Assembly: GCA_036250195.1 (NCBI GenBank)
Contig: JAVHZZ010000005.1
Coordinates: 182,139,448-182,203,447 of the forward strand
From: Mixophyes australis
Taxonomy: Eukaryota; Chordata; Amphibia; Anura; Limnodynastidae
DNA: 64,000 nucleotides
Reading direction: 5' to 3'
In this document: one piece after another, positions 22,701 through 34,039 of the stretch
Position numbering within the stretch: position 1 is the stretch's first letter
Layout of the letters: each line of letters begins with the position of its first letter
Program-made: the position numbers and the translations under genes
Notes under the pieces: generated by a model
What the model was told of the DNA's origin: nothing
What the model saw: only the letters and a program-made list of their open reading frames with translations
Database searches by the model: none

Positions 22701-22984
22701 ACTCACTAAGACTTTGATTACAGCTTCCTTGAGGCCCCTTACTACTAGTACTAGGGTTAGATATTGCACTATAATCAGATAATTTCAACATTGGTGATGT
22801 CAGATGAGCTCAGTTCACAACTCACTCCTTCTGTGTTTGGCCCAAGGCTTCTTAGCTAAGAATATACTACACAGTTTTGGTATATTCTATGATCAAATCT
22901 TATGGATTTGCACTTTCTCATGGTTCCAAACGTAGCAAAAAATAAGTTAAATCTTTACCTGTTGCTTGGTATCTGTCTCCCAAG

Positions 22985-23312
22985 ACCTAAACTTACCTAA
23001 ACACTCCAACATATGGGACATTGATCTTTTCTTGGCTTTTTTCGGATACAGGCTCTAAAATTTATCAGCTATCATGCAAATTAGTCTCTCTGTTAGCACT
23101 GACCATTCGCAAAGAAGCAGAACTGTTCTCACGTTACAGAATATCATGCTCTAAAAAATCCTCTTTCAATCAGTCCATTGTAGATTTTGATTTGATTCAA
23201 GATACTACAGAGCCTAGTTTGTGTGTGGTATCTTGTTTGTCAGTTTACCTTATCCTTACAGCCCCTATGAAGGGAGAAGTCAATAAGGATGCTTTTTTTC
23301 TTGTCCTGCAGT
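22985..23312 (+). pseudogene. DIRS tyrosine recombinase fragment
   Basis: The start NIWDIDLFLAFF matches the WD-x-x-L opening of the recombinase core; SCKLVSLLALTIRKEAELF follows, where DIRS proteins have a K-L-V-x-LLAL-x-x-x-x-R helix. The last frame is 97 codons (23021-23314) but spans two different frames of the ancestor. The C-terminal catalytic half is missing. Confidence 0.5.
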
Positions 23313-24955
23313 GAATTCTAAGTATGTGAATTCTGAAGTATGTGTGAACAGTTCAAAGGAGGGATAGATATAGAGGGGGGTATAAATATGGAGCTTTCAT
23401 ATTTTAACCACTTTATGAATCCTATCCCACATGGCTCATTCGCAGATGTCCCTGGGAGCTAGGAGATGTCAGAGAAAGGGGAGCCCAAATTCAAGCCTGC
23501 TCAGGTGACACAAAGACTGAATAGCAGAGAGTGAGCACTGTATTGTATACTAGCCAGAGAATGGGTCCTGTATTTTATACTAGCAATAAAGAGAATTGAC
23601 TGAAGCAGGTCACAATGAATTTGGTTTATTTAAAAAAAACAAAAAACAAATCGGCTCTGCATTGTACATAGTACAATGCAGAAACACTTTTTCACTTTCT
23701 TCAGAATGTTTTTGTCCTCTTTACATCAGATGACCAGATGTAGCTAGTATTCAAAAGCAAGCAACCAGATCTGACAAAATCTGTCTGATTTTGATTAAAT
23801 TATGATAAGGATCTCTCGTTGTTTTGGACTAACACATGGAGCAATTCTAAGCAATTTGGTTGAAAATTGCATTCTTGGCATCTCATGATCAAATTCACAT
23901 CATTTAGAATCAATTAACTAATAATATTTGTGGACTGTGATCAGAGTTGACCAAACTGGCAACTAAGTATTGCAGTGACTGACAGAAATAAGTCATGTAG
24001 ACATGAGTCATTTAATATAGTTGAGTACAAGCTGTTTTCCTCTATGTTCAGTCTTTGAGGCTCCACAGATTATTTTCAATACATTTACAGACTGTAACAC
24101 TAGTGTACAAATCAAAATGCTTCTCTAAGAGCTCATCTTTATCTAAAATATCATCATATGTATAATTTGACTAGATGTTTTTGGAAAACATTTTAGCCAT
24201 CAAGTCGGATGACATGCAGCTTTAACATGTTTCAAATGTAGAGTTTGGGGTTGGAGTACCAATTTTAAAAAATTATTTCTGTCATTTATAAACTTTTAAT
24301 GAGATAATTATATGGGAATACTTTGAAGGAACCCTGATTGAAATGGGAAGGTGACTTAGGAGCTTTAACAGATGAGGAATGCATTAGGACACGACCGAGA
24401 GGCAACACTTTGTGCTAGGATTCCGCATATTTAGCTTTATATATTGCATAGGGTGTACTTCTGTAGCGCCTGTGGGGAATGGACAGACGCACAGAAAGTT
24501 CTTACCTTCATCCACCTGCCGCTCATACAGACTTCTCAGTCCAGCTCCAGACCTCTTCAGTCTAGGAAGAAACCACAACAAATTACTGAAGTGTATGGAT
24601 ACAGAGTGGAAGGAAAGGGGGTGTATGAGGAGACAGCCAAGAGTAGAGACCATGCACTTTGTCCCTATCGCCGACATCTCAATTTGATCTGGGCCTGGGC
24701 GCAGGACTACTGATATTTGGGACAGGAAAGTATCTGGACCTTTTCACAGATGTACTGGTGAGGGCTCCAACCAGGAGAGAGAGACGAAATGGAAATATGA
24801 CACTCACCAGGCAATTTCTGCCTCCTCTTGATGGTCATCTGCACTTACGGGATCGGTGTCAAGAGAAAGGGGCGACACAAGACAGCCCACCAACAACGCT
24901 GTGTACCAGGCTAATATGTACTTCCCACACTAGTGCTAGCTACAATAACAGCAAA
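23313..24955. other. Unassigned sequence
   Basis: No supported gene. Overlapping frames at 24384-24713 on both strands have no recognisable domain. AGAAAGTTCTTACCTTCATC near 24495 may belong to the large repeat that follows. Confidence 0.4.
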
Positions 24956-24976
24956 ACAGCTCCACTACTAATGATT

Positions 24977-25095
24977 TGGGGGCACTACTATGGCATAATG
25001 TTATTTGGGGACACTATTGTGGCATAATATGACCTTGGGGCACTATGATGTGGCATAATATGAACAGGGCGCACTACGGTGTGGCATAATATGAA
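24977..25095 (+). repeat. Tandem repeat, about 28-31 bp, 4 copies
   Basis: Units contain GGGGCACTA and ATGGCATAAT. The inverted copy at 63040-63316 has roughly twice as many units (TATGCCACAC...AGTGCCCCCA). Confidence 0.7.
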
Positions 25096-25832
25096 CTTCT
25101 GCCAAAGGCAAGTCTTTCATTGTTGAATATAATGGGAGCCCAAAGAAGTTGCTGTATTGTGGCCCAAAATTCCTCTTGTCGGCCCTGCCTGTGAGTTAAG
25201 GGGGTAGACGTCTCCAGGTAAATAATCTATATGTTTCCAATCTGTTTTCCATCAAACTGATGGATCACAACCAATTATCTCTCACCCACCTCCAATATCC
25301 CCCTTAATTTATATACTGTGTTATTAAAAATGAATAGAAAAGACGCAAATCCAGTTACTAAAAAAAAGTTAGTAAAAAAAATATTTTTCTCTGACATTTT
25401 GCTGTAGATGGAAATACTTTTAATGCGGCCGTGTGGGTTCAAATGATCATTCAATAGTTATGTTTTTTTTAGATATATGTTAGAGTTTTATTTCATGTGG
25501 AATGATTCATGAAAATTCTGCCATTACTATTTAATTGAGGGAAAAGGGTACCTGTTAACTATATGTGTGTAAGTATTCTGTTGTTGTCAGTGTCGGACTG
25601 GGGCATGAAGGGCCCACCAGGGGACAGCAACCCTAGGGGCCCACCAGAGGGGGTGTGGCCAACCATCAAAGAGGCGAGACCAGACACTAGAGGGGGAGTG
25701 GTCAGCCCACAAAGGACAGCTAGCACAATAGTGTAGTATATAAAGAATGCAGTGTGTATAAAGAGTACAGTCTTGATCTGCACCTTAGATTGGGCAGAAC
25801 AGTCACCAAAAATCGGGATTATCCAACTAGAC

Positions 25833-25979
25833 CAGGCTTGACTAACCTGTGGCACTCCAGGTGTTGTGAAACTACAAGCCTTAGCATGCTTTACCAATAT
25901 ATAGCAGCCTATTGCTGGAAGGGTATGCTGGGACTTGTAGTTTCACAAAACCTGGAGTGCCACAGGTTAGCCAAGCCTG
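25833..25979. mobile_element. 147-bp palindromic hAT-like MITE with ZNF143-like motif
   Basis: Ends CAGGCTTG and CAAGCCTG; flanks AACTAGAC and CACTAGAC match at 7 of 8. Each arm includes GTGAAACTACAAG (or its complement) followed by a GCATGC or GCATAC word, close to the vertebrate ZNF143 motif ACTACAAYTCCCAGMATGC. A diverged relative is at 34040-34185. Confidence 0.7.
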
Positions 25980-26815
25980 CACTAGACTCAGAACATTTGA
26001 CAGACTGTCCTACCTGTTCTTGTCACCACCTGTGGCTGCTGGTTTCTTTAGCTGCGTCTTGTCTGGATCCTGGAATGTTGAGGGGTCCTATTTGGAAAAA
26101 ATAATGGGTACATTTAGAAAATTCCAACCAGCCCCGGCATTAAATCAATAGGACCCACATTTAATACTTAGGACTTCCTCCAGCCCCAACATAAAAGTAA
26201 TAGTATTCCCATTTAATAAACCTATTTCCCTCCCAACAGACAGCCCCTGCAATAAATTAATCACATTTACATATAATAAATATACCTATTTCCTGCAACC
26301 GTCACTGCCATTAAATAATTCATATTCACATTTAATAAATATACCTCATGCTCCTCAAACTCAGCCCCACATTCAATTAATAGCGCCCAAACCACCCCAT
26401 CTTAAATTAATAGTCCCCACTATAAAATTTAATTGCCCCATCTTCCCCCTACAAAGAAAATAGCACCCATTATTTAGCCACCACCTACCACACACACATT
26501 ACATTGCCACAAGCCCGTTGTGCCATCACACACACATTACTGCGCCCAGGGCCGCCGAGAGGGGGGGGGAGCGGGTACTATTTACCCGGGCCCCCACCGC
26601 TGAATTTTATTTTATTTTTTACACTTTTCTTTATTGCAATTTTTTTTTATTTTTGTCTTCTTTTTTTTTTTTTTTTTCCCGGGGAGGGGGGGGGGGGGGG
26701 GGGGGGCTTGGGGTGTCCGACCCGTCCGTTGGTGGGGGGAGCTAGATAGTTAAAAAAAAAAAAAATTTACATACTCACCTGATCGCGCCGCCCTCCCTCC
26801 TCTCTGCTCGTTTCA

Positions 26816-26863
26816 CACTGACTGTCGGGCGTGACGTCATCAAGTCACGCCCGACAGTCAGTG
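26816..26863. promoter_or_regulatory. 48-bp palindrome with CRE (TGACGTCA)
   Basis: CACTGACTGTCGGGCG...CGCCCGACAGTCAGTG around GTGACGTCATC. A closely similar palindrome is at 28611-28653 in hAT insertion 1, so it is a shared subterminal feature that might act as a promoter or transposase-binding site. Confidence 0.5.
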
Positions 26864-26996
26864 AGGAACGTCGCAGAGGGGACCAAGCAAGAAGAAAGAA
26901 GAGAACACAGAAGAAAAGAAAGAAACTAACAAGTAAGTAAAGAACAGAGAGTCAAGGGAAGGAAAGTAGAAAGGGAGAGTGTGACAAAGAAGGGGG

Positions 26997-27350
26997 AGAG
27001 ATGTACAGAATGAAAAAAAAAGTGGGGAAAGATGTACAGAATGAAAAAAAAAGTGGGGAAAGATGTACAGAATGAAAAAAAAAGTGGGGAAAGATGTACA
27101 GAATGAAAAAAAAAGTGGGGAAAGATGTACAGAATGAAAAAAAAAGTGGGGAAAGATGTACAGAATGAAAAAAAAAGTGGGGAGAGATGTACAGAATGAA
27201 AAAAAAGTGGGGAGAGATGTACAGAATGAAAAAAAAAGTGGGGAGAGATGTACAGAATGAAAAAAAAGCAGGGAGAGATGTACAGAATGAAAAAAAAGTG
27301 GGGAGAGATGTACAGAATGAAAAAAAAGTGGGAGAAATGTACAGAGTGAA
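26997..27350 (+). repeat. Minisatellite, about 29-31 bp, about 12 copies
   Basis: The unit reads GATGTACAGAATG, 7-9 A, GTGGGG(A)A/GA. Copies vary mainly in the A-run length. The long minus-strand frames across it (up to 198 codons) are merely its translation. Confidence 0.9.
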
Positions 27351-28309
27351 TAAAAAGGAGGGGAAGCAGCATGGAGGGCGCAGTGTGAACATAAGGGGGC
27401 ACAGTGTAGTGATGAAGGGGCACAGTAATGTGCACAGGGGGCTTGTTGCAATGTAGTGAGTGTGAGGTAGATGGTGGCAAATTAATGGGTGCTATTTTGT
27501 TTGTAGGGTGATGGGGAGGCAATTTAATAGTGGGGACTTAATTTAAGATGGGGTGGTTTGGGGGCTATTGAATGTGGGGATGAGTTTGGGGAGAATGAGG
27601 TCTATTTATTAAATGTGACTATGAGTTATTTAATGGCAGTGATGGTTGCGGGAAATAGGTATTGCTGTTTGCAGGAAGGGAATAGGTTTATTTATTAAAT
27701 GTGAATACTATTATTTTAATGTTGGGGCTGGAGGAATGCCTAATTATTAATTGTGGGTGCTATTGATTTAACGCCGGGGCTGGCTGTAATTTTCTAAGTG
27801 TAGCCATTTTTTTTTCCAAATAGGTCCTTCAACATTCCAGGATCCAGACAAGCCACAACTAAAGAAACCAGCAGCCACAGGTGGAGAAAGTGAGAAGAAC
27901 AGGTAGGAGAGAGCAGCAGAGTGTGTGAAATGTTGTGATTCTAGTAGGGACAATACCAATTTTTGGTGAGTGTTGTGCCCAATGTTAGGTGCAGGCCAAG
28001 ACTGAACTGTTTGTGTACACACTGCATTCTTTGTATACTACACTGTGGTGGTAGATGTCCTGAAAGTCAGGAGTGCTTGGACATATGTGACGCTCCGGCG
28101 AATTGAGTGCCTAGTGATTTTGATGTTAGCCACGCCCCCAAATGCCTAACTACAACTTTGAAAAAATTTGTTGTACCGGGGCCCTGAATTCCTCTTGGCA
28201 GCCCTGACTGCGCCCCTTCATCACCATGATGTGCCTCCTTATAATCACACTGCACCCTCCATGCTGCTTTTGCTCCCCCCTTCTCCTGGCTCCCCTTCAC
28301 ACACTGCCA

Positions 28310-28556
28310 TACTGTCTGTGCTCCCCCTTCACACTGCCATGCTCCCCCTTCACTCTGCTATGCTCCCCCTTCAGTTCCATGCTCCCCCTTCTCTGTTCCA
28401 TGCTCCCCCTTCTCTGTTCTATGCTCCTATTTCTGTTCCATGCTCCCCCTTCTCTGTTCCATGTTCCTATTTCTGTTCCATGCTCCCCGTTCTCTGTTCC
28501 ATGTTCCCCCTTCTCTGTTCCATACTCCTATTTCTGTTCCATGCTCCCCTATCACT
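28310..28556 (+). repeat. Minisatellite, about 20 bp
   Basis: Units of CCATGCTCCCCCTTCTCTGT with variants (TCCTATTTCTGTT). It lies in hAT insertion 1 just outside insertion 2. Overlapping frames (28168-28927) are repeat translations. Confidence 0.8.
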
Positions 28557-28974
28557 TACCTTTTCTATCTGCTTCTTCCTTTTCTTCTCCTCTGTCTTGC
28601 CGGCGCTCCTCACTGAACGTCGGGCGTGATGACGTCACGCCCGGCATTCAGTGCAGACGGAGCCAGCGCTGCGGTCACGTGAGTTTTTTTTTCTTTTTTT
28701 TTTTTTCTATTAAAGTTTCTAGCTCCCCTCACCAACGAAGAGGGGAGCGATTCAGGGTCGGGGCCTACCGGTGGATAGTCCGGTCCACCGGCGGGCCAGT
28801 CCTACCCTGGTTGTTGTTATTTTGTGGGAGATTTGAAAAAAGCAAAACATTGGTTTCCTACAGTGGCGCCTGTATAATTGGTGGTATTGCTGTAGTATGG
28901 GGTGGCGTGGTGGCGGCAATGCTGTAGTGTGTTTGGGGCTTAGTATTGTTAACAAGTAGGAGAGGGTATTGCTG

Positions 28975-29195
28975 TAATGTGGGGTTGATGCTGGTTGTTG
29001 TAATGTGGGGGGTGATGCTGGTTGCTGTAATGTGGGAGGTGATGCTGGATGCTGTAATGTGGGGGGTGATTGCGGATGCTGTAATGTGGGGGGTGATTGC
29101 GGATGCTGTAATGTGGGGGGTGATTGCAGATGCTGTAATTTGGGGGGTCATGCTGGACGCTGGAATGTGGGGGGTCATGCCGGTAGCTGGAATGT
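28975..29195 (+). repeat. Minisatellite, about 27 bp, about 8 copies
   Basis: Unit GCTGTAATGTGGGGGGTGAT with a short GCTGG/TGCGG linker. The inverted paralogue at 62322-62445 keeps the same unit with fewer copies. Confidence 0.85.
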
Positions 29196-29509
29196 GGGGG
29201 TGTTTGATGTAGTATGAGTGTGTGTGGGGGAGTTATTTATTGCTGTAATTTGGGCACTAATAATGTATTGTCATGGTATTTATTGATGTAATTGGGGTGC
29301 TAATAATGCAATGTTGAGGATTATTAGGAGAAATAATTCTCCCCCCCCCACACACACAATCATACTACATCATGTTGTCCTGCACCAGCAACGCACACTG
29401 CGCCAGCATCAGTGTGCAACAATATAGTGCATAGAGCCCACAACACGTGGGCCTGTGTGCTTTAAATGCCAGGGCTGATTTTTAGTCCCAGTCCGGCCCT
29501 GGTACAGTA

Positions 29510-30780
29510 TAATGTAATAAAGTACAGTGAAAGGGACCACCACACAATGGTCAACTAAATACAATACAGTACAATGGGGGACAGACCGGGCACAGTCTCA
29601 AATGGAAAGATACCTCCTGTGACCACAAGGTAATCCTGTCATTAATTGGGGACGCAGGCTAATGCTGTAGTTTAACGCTGCCACAGGCTAAGCCTGAAAT
29701 TAAATTGCTCCACAGGCTAGTCCTGAATTTACACTAATGCACCCACAGAGAAAAATACAAAATACATACACATTAATAGTTATACCCACTGTTGCCACAC
29801 AGGTCTAGTGTCTTGTAGATGCCCAGGGCCTTGTGTCCAAATTGTACCATGTATATGAAAAATAGAGTCTAGCAGCTTTCATTCAGTCTAATCCAAATGG
29901 ATTACGTCACATTATACCGTAGTTGGGTATAAGGATGAATCTGGATTCTCTCCTGGGTGTTCAGTTCTTTCAATGCTTTCGATTTATTAATTGTGCTCTA
30001 TGTTTTACTCCAATTTAATGCTACTATAGATATATTGTATATTGATATATTTAGTACCTTCCTGTTAGATTAATTTATCTTGTGTGTGATTCCTGCATAT
30101 TGTTTTTGCTGACCAGGAACCTCAGGAAGGGCACATGACATCCATGGCTAGCATTTCTTAAGCCTCCTTTTTGATCATCTTGAGCACCTCAGGCTGGGTG
30201 TCTAATGGATTTAGCCTCCCCACTGTCATCATGATGGAATACCATATGGGTACACCTAGGTCTGTTAGTGAACTAGTGCCCTTCCATTTCCTTCTTCATC
30301 TGTCCAGTATGCCATTCAGTCAATTGAGCCTCTATCTGTACCTGCTATAGCCCAATCTCATGCTTGGTCTTCACAGGCCTTTACCCTGTTGATATGGTAT
30401 GTGTCTAGCCGCTTTTGTTCTGCATCAAGTGGTTTGGTAAAGTCTGCCCTCCAAAGACACTGGGGGACAGTGTACAGTCTGGCCCAAGCTGCCTGCAGTT
30501 TATTTTATTTGTCTTGAGCAGTAAAGTGAGATTGGAGTGAGTTATCTCCATTAATTTATTTAACCCATTAATCTTCTTAATCTACATACTCAATCATTGG
30601 GACTTTATGGAAGCTAAATTTCCCTTTAAATCACTTTTAGACTAGGTCCAGCATTCCCCTGACACTAATGCAACTTGAGCGCGGAGAACACAGCTGATTA
30701 CTGCATTAACTCTCTGCAAAGAGGAGCTGCTGCAGGGAGTGTGTTCAGTTTCCCTCCTCAGAGTGGACATACAATAGGTA
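29510..30780. other. Unassigned sequence
   Basis: No gene or element boundary recognised. A short near-repeat (TACAGTATAATG / ACAGTACAATG) lies at 29510-29580. Confidence 0.4.
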
Positions 30781-30785
30781 AGGGT

Positions 30786-31010
30786 AGGTACACACTGGAG
30801 AATTTCCGATCAGTGTTATAATTACACCTAAGACTGAAGGTCCGATTGGTCAGGCGATTCATGCGTACACACTAGACACGTTTTAAACTATTATTGGAAG
30901 ACTAACCGTCCGGCCAGTGACTTTTGACAGCCATATTGTCGTCTTAAAAGATTTTGCTTTCGTACATACTGATACGACATATGGGGTCCCTGCAGCAATA
31001 TGACAGAGAA
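30786..31010. mobile_element. Possible MITE of the GGTACACACTGG type
   Basis: Begins GGTAGGTACACACTGG and repeats the words GTACACACTAGAC and GTACATACTGATACG. The end resembles the element at 44327-44696. The right boundary is not found. Confidence 0.35.
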
Positions 31011-32790
31011 ATTTAAATAAAGGGCAGTATAATTATGCAAGCAGAAAATTGCTATAGACAGTATAGACATATAGACAGTACACAGCTACTATTGCTTTTC
31101 CGTTAAAAGCACATAACTGCCATTCGACTAATGTGTGGACACCGCACCACGTGGTAGAGATGAAGACATTTACATACACGTGCCCTGAAAGGAGTCACAG
31201 TTTGAGGAACTATTGGCAGTTGGTCGTGGAATCGGTCATGAATTCATACACACTACATGAGTGGAAGGTGATTGGAAAGAAATTATTAAACAGTACGACC
31301 TACCAAATGAAACGACAATCAGCACTTTTTTTAACCTCTCTCGTTTATTGTGTAAGTATAGCAGCTATGAAGCACTCAATGTCTTGGATTATGCTAAGGC
31401 AGAATAACCTGTACTGGAACCGAGCCCCAGCTTTCCTGATAAATAGATGCCTGGCTGGACCACTGTTAGCAGTTGGGTTCCATACTGTCTTGGGACAATC
31501 AACTGTCAGGTGTCCATCTACAGTTCACTAGACAACCACATGTCCGTCATGCAGTACAGAATTCTATCCTACAAAACTATCCTGTCTTCATGAGTGGGGG
31601 AACCCAGTTGATCTACTGTGCACTAGTGAGAGGTCTGTTTGCTGTGAGGATCTCTGCTTAGTCTGTATCCCCCAAATCTACCCCTAATTACAGTCAGGTC
31701 AAGTAATGGTCTACTCACCATTGGGCACTTACTAGATGTACTGACCTCTGGTGCTGTGCTTAGAGATATCACTATTGGAAGATTGGCTGGTGAGGAGACA
31801 CATGGTTCTGGGTGATTGCATTGAAAAATTGGTTAGCTATGCCAATTCAGCAGTATATCTGTGTGCAGGCCATCCAGCAGTCTGACTTCTGCAAAGTCCT
31901 GATCATTTTCTGGATCCAGCAAAACCAGGCAATCAGAATGTCTTTCAACTGGCCCTTGGCCATAGACCCTTAAGTTATATTGCTTTTTATAATCTAGCAC
32001 ACTAAGGTAATTGAGGTTCCTTAGTCCTTAAGCCCTTGCATCTCCTCCTCATCCACAGGTTGCAGAAATCCTGCAGGCATGTTTCTGGGGGTTACCCTTC
32101 CTATTCCTGCTATGACATCCACTTAAAAACTAATTGAATTAGCCTCCGGTTCATCCTCAAGGTGAATGTCTTCTAGTGGAAGACACTATAGAAAGGCCCA
32201 GTCGGGTCCTTGGGAATGGCCCCCTGCTCTTTGGGCAGTTGCATTGGATGTGAGCAGGCAATGGACTCACTGCCTGTGGCCCAGCAATTCATAGGTTCTG
32301 GTCCACATGCCTGGAACTATTGATAATGGTGAACCCAAATTCCCACATCTAAAGGTGAGTGTTGATGTTGATAACATCTACTTTAAAGCTGGATATGTCA
32401 AGATAGCCCAACTCTTTGTGAATTTACTTCTTAGTGAAATGACCGGCTGCTGTAATATGATGGACCCCTTCAGTGCTGCCTCCATTTCACAAGCCCTCTC
32501 AATCTCTAATGCGTTATATAGGGGAAGCACCACTAGCACTCTTCCCTATGAGAAGTGGACCCAGAAGGGGACCCAGGAGGGCTTAGTCTTCATTATATAA
32601 TGTCTGGTGAAACATTCTCATCACAAGTAACAGCTGCAAAATAACAAATATATGAAACAGTTCTGTAGATGTGCAGTTTTTATGAATAACCTGTGTCAGA
32701 GGCTTGAGTTATTGACTTGCACAGACACATAAATCCACTACATGAACAAAATATTTATAAATGTTTATTTGTATTAAAGTAGTTACCATA
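31011..32790. other. Unassigned sequence
   Basis: Plus-strand frames of 132 codons (31133) and 97 codons (32307) show no domain, signal peptide or repeat that would support a gene. I do not call them. Confidence 0.4.
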
Positions 32791-32796
32791 TTTTGG

Positions 32797-32890
32797 ATAA
32801 TTTAGACTGTAAGCTTCACTGGGGCAGGGACTGATGTGAGTGAGTTCTCTGTACAGTGCTGCGGAATTAGTGGCGCTATATAAATAACTG
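32797..32890 (+). mobile_element. SINE 3' half
   Basis: Contains AATTTAGACTGTAAGCTTCA, GGGGCAGGGACTGATGTGAG and GCGGAATTAGTGGCGC, identical in order to the 3' half of the SINE at 56760-56990. It is 5'-truncated. Confidence 0.7.
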
Positions 32891-33755
32891 CTGCAGGTCA
32901 TGATGGTTACTGGACTTCCATATAAATCACTGTTTAAAAAAAAATTATCTGCTGTTTGCTGTAATTTACCATATTACTTAGTCAAGGAAAAGGGAGGAAA
33001 CACACAGAAAATGTTAAATAAGTTCAATGTGGTGGGTAATCTGTGAGTATATCTGTAAATAAAAGTTTAATATGTTCTGAAATATACATAAATATTGTAA
33101 AACATTCTTCTGGTCAATGGCCGATTTTGCTGCAGTCCTCCATGAATAGCACACTGTACACAGAAAATATTCATGTCTGTGTGGCGCGCTGCTCTTTGAT
33201 TATTACAAGAACCCAGCTTACAGGTTTATCAAATACACAGTCTACAACACAGTATGTTGCTATGAAACTAACAATAGCAAAGTCCTATTTTATTTGTATA
33301 TGGGCAGAGGTTATCTGTGTGCAAGTATGTAGTACTGGTATGAATCTTATTATAGATAGGTATGTAGCATACAGTAAAAACATATAAAATGTAATGTATA
33401 CAGCATATGTGTTAGAAATAATATCCAATACGACAAATCCACTTTTAGGATATTCTTTTTTTTTATATACTTATCTTTATTGTATAACAAAGAAAGAAAA
33501 GCAGATGACAATAAAATTATAATCACAACAATCAGTGTACAGAGTACAGTTCTTACAGTTTTTTCCTGACTAACTAGTTATGTTATAACTTTACAATAAT
33601 ACAATTGTTTCCAGAGCAGGAATATCTGTACAGTATGAATTAAAAAGAGAAATCATATATTCAAAACTGAAAAATGTAAAAAAGAAAATAATTAAGATAA
33701 AAAATATAATAATTTTTTTTAAAACAAACAAACAAAGAGTTCTGGTTTACACCAA
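32891..33755. other. Unassigned AT-rich sequence
   Basis: No supported gene. A 114-codon frame at 33043 lacks a recognisable domain. Confidence 0.4.
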
Positions 33756-33930
33756 GGGGTATATTTACTAAACTGTGGTTTTGAAAAACTGGAGATGTTG
33801 CCTATAGCAACCAATCATATTCTAGTTATCATTTATTTAGTACATTCTACAAAATGACAGCTAGGATCTGATTGGTTGCTATAGGCAACATCTCCACTTT
33901 TTAAAACCTGCCGTTTGGTATATATACCCC
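33756..33930. mobile_element. 175-bp palindromic Harbinger-like MITE
   Basis: GGGGTATATTTACTAAAC at the left, inverted GTTTGGTATATATACCCC at the right; flanks CAA (33753-33755 and 33931-33933). Inner arms carry GATGTTGCCTATAGCAACCA and its complement. It is a sister of the element at 34674-34848, with the same length. Confidence 0.75.
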
Positions 33931-34039
33931 CAAGTGTCAAACCAGTGGAGCTTTATAGAGACAAATAAGAGGACATAAGGGGAAAGATAAATGACATGTC
34001 TGGTTAGAAAGGGCAATGAGGGTGAGATGGGGGTGTACA

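Larger units (their letters stand above)
21570..23312 (+). mobile_element. Second DIRS-like remnant, plus strand
   Basis: Plus-strand frames show, in order, the end of RNase H (22190-22480), the tether leading to the recombinase (22480-22700) and a recombinase fragment (22985-23312). The order and wording match DIRS pol and parallel the minus-strand element at 11-14 kb, though sequence identity between them is low. RT is not clearly visible above 22190, where the sequence is heavily decayed. Ends are not defined and the copy is dead. Confidence 0.6.
26547..28206 (-). mobile_element. hAT-type insertion 2 (1660 bp) nested in insertion 1
   Basis: Ends CAGGGCCGCCGAGAGG and, inverted, CAGGGCTGCCAAGAGG. 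The flanks are ACTGCGCC on both sides (26539-26546 and 28207-28214). The interior has homopolymer runs (26640-26760), a CRE-bearing palindrome (26816-26863), a minisatellite and, at 27380-28030, sequence that is the reverse complement of the host element's 25745-26520. No intact transposase. Strand is arbitrary, set opposite to insertion 1 because the shared interior is inverted. Confidence 0.8.
25588..28810 (+). mobile_element. hAT-type insertion 1 (3223 bp) with 8-bp target duplication
   Basis: Ends CAGTGTCGGACTGG and, inverted, CAGGGTAGGACTGG. The flanks are GTTGTTGT on both sides (25580-25587 and 28811-28818), the 8-bp duplication expected for hAT elements. Copy B shows the unoccupied site as one GTTGTTGC followed by TATTTTGTGG on its minus strand. 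The element contains another hAT insertion (26547-28206) and a MITE (25833-25979). No transposase frame is visible. A subterminal palindrome with TGACGTCA lies at 28611-28653. Confidence 0.8.
24960..29501 (+). mobile_element. Large hAT-related repeat, copy A, carrying nested hAT insertions
   Basis: The outer right end is CAGTCCGGCCCTG (to 29501). Sequence 24960-25587 plus 28811-29501 is the reverse complement, block for block, of 62015-63320. It includes two minisatellites (24977-25095 and 28975-29195), a GCGGCCG landmark (25427) and AATTCCTCTTGTCGGCCCTG near 25170. The interruption 25588-28810 is absent from the other copy. No transposase is recognisable. The outer left end is not defined. 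Confidence 0.65.

Noticed and set aside
26858..27522. Minus-strand frames of up to 198 codons with repeated phenylalanine- and histidine-rich words
   Set aside because: They are the translation of the 29-31-bp minisatellite in three frames; the unit length and A-runs explain them.
28168..28927. Plus-strand frames of 153 and 233 codons
   Set aside because: They run through the 20-bp pyrimidine minisatellite and the hAT terminus, with no domain.
28858..29217. Frames of 70-106 codons on both strands
   Set aside because: Translation of the 27-bp minisatellite.
31133..31531. 132-codon plus-strand frame as a host exon
   Set aside because: No family resemblance, no splice context I can defend and near a MITE-like end.
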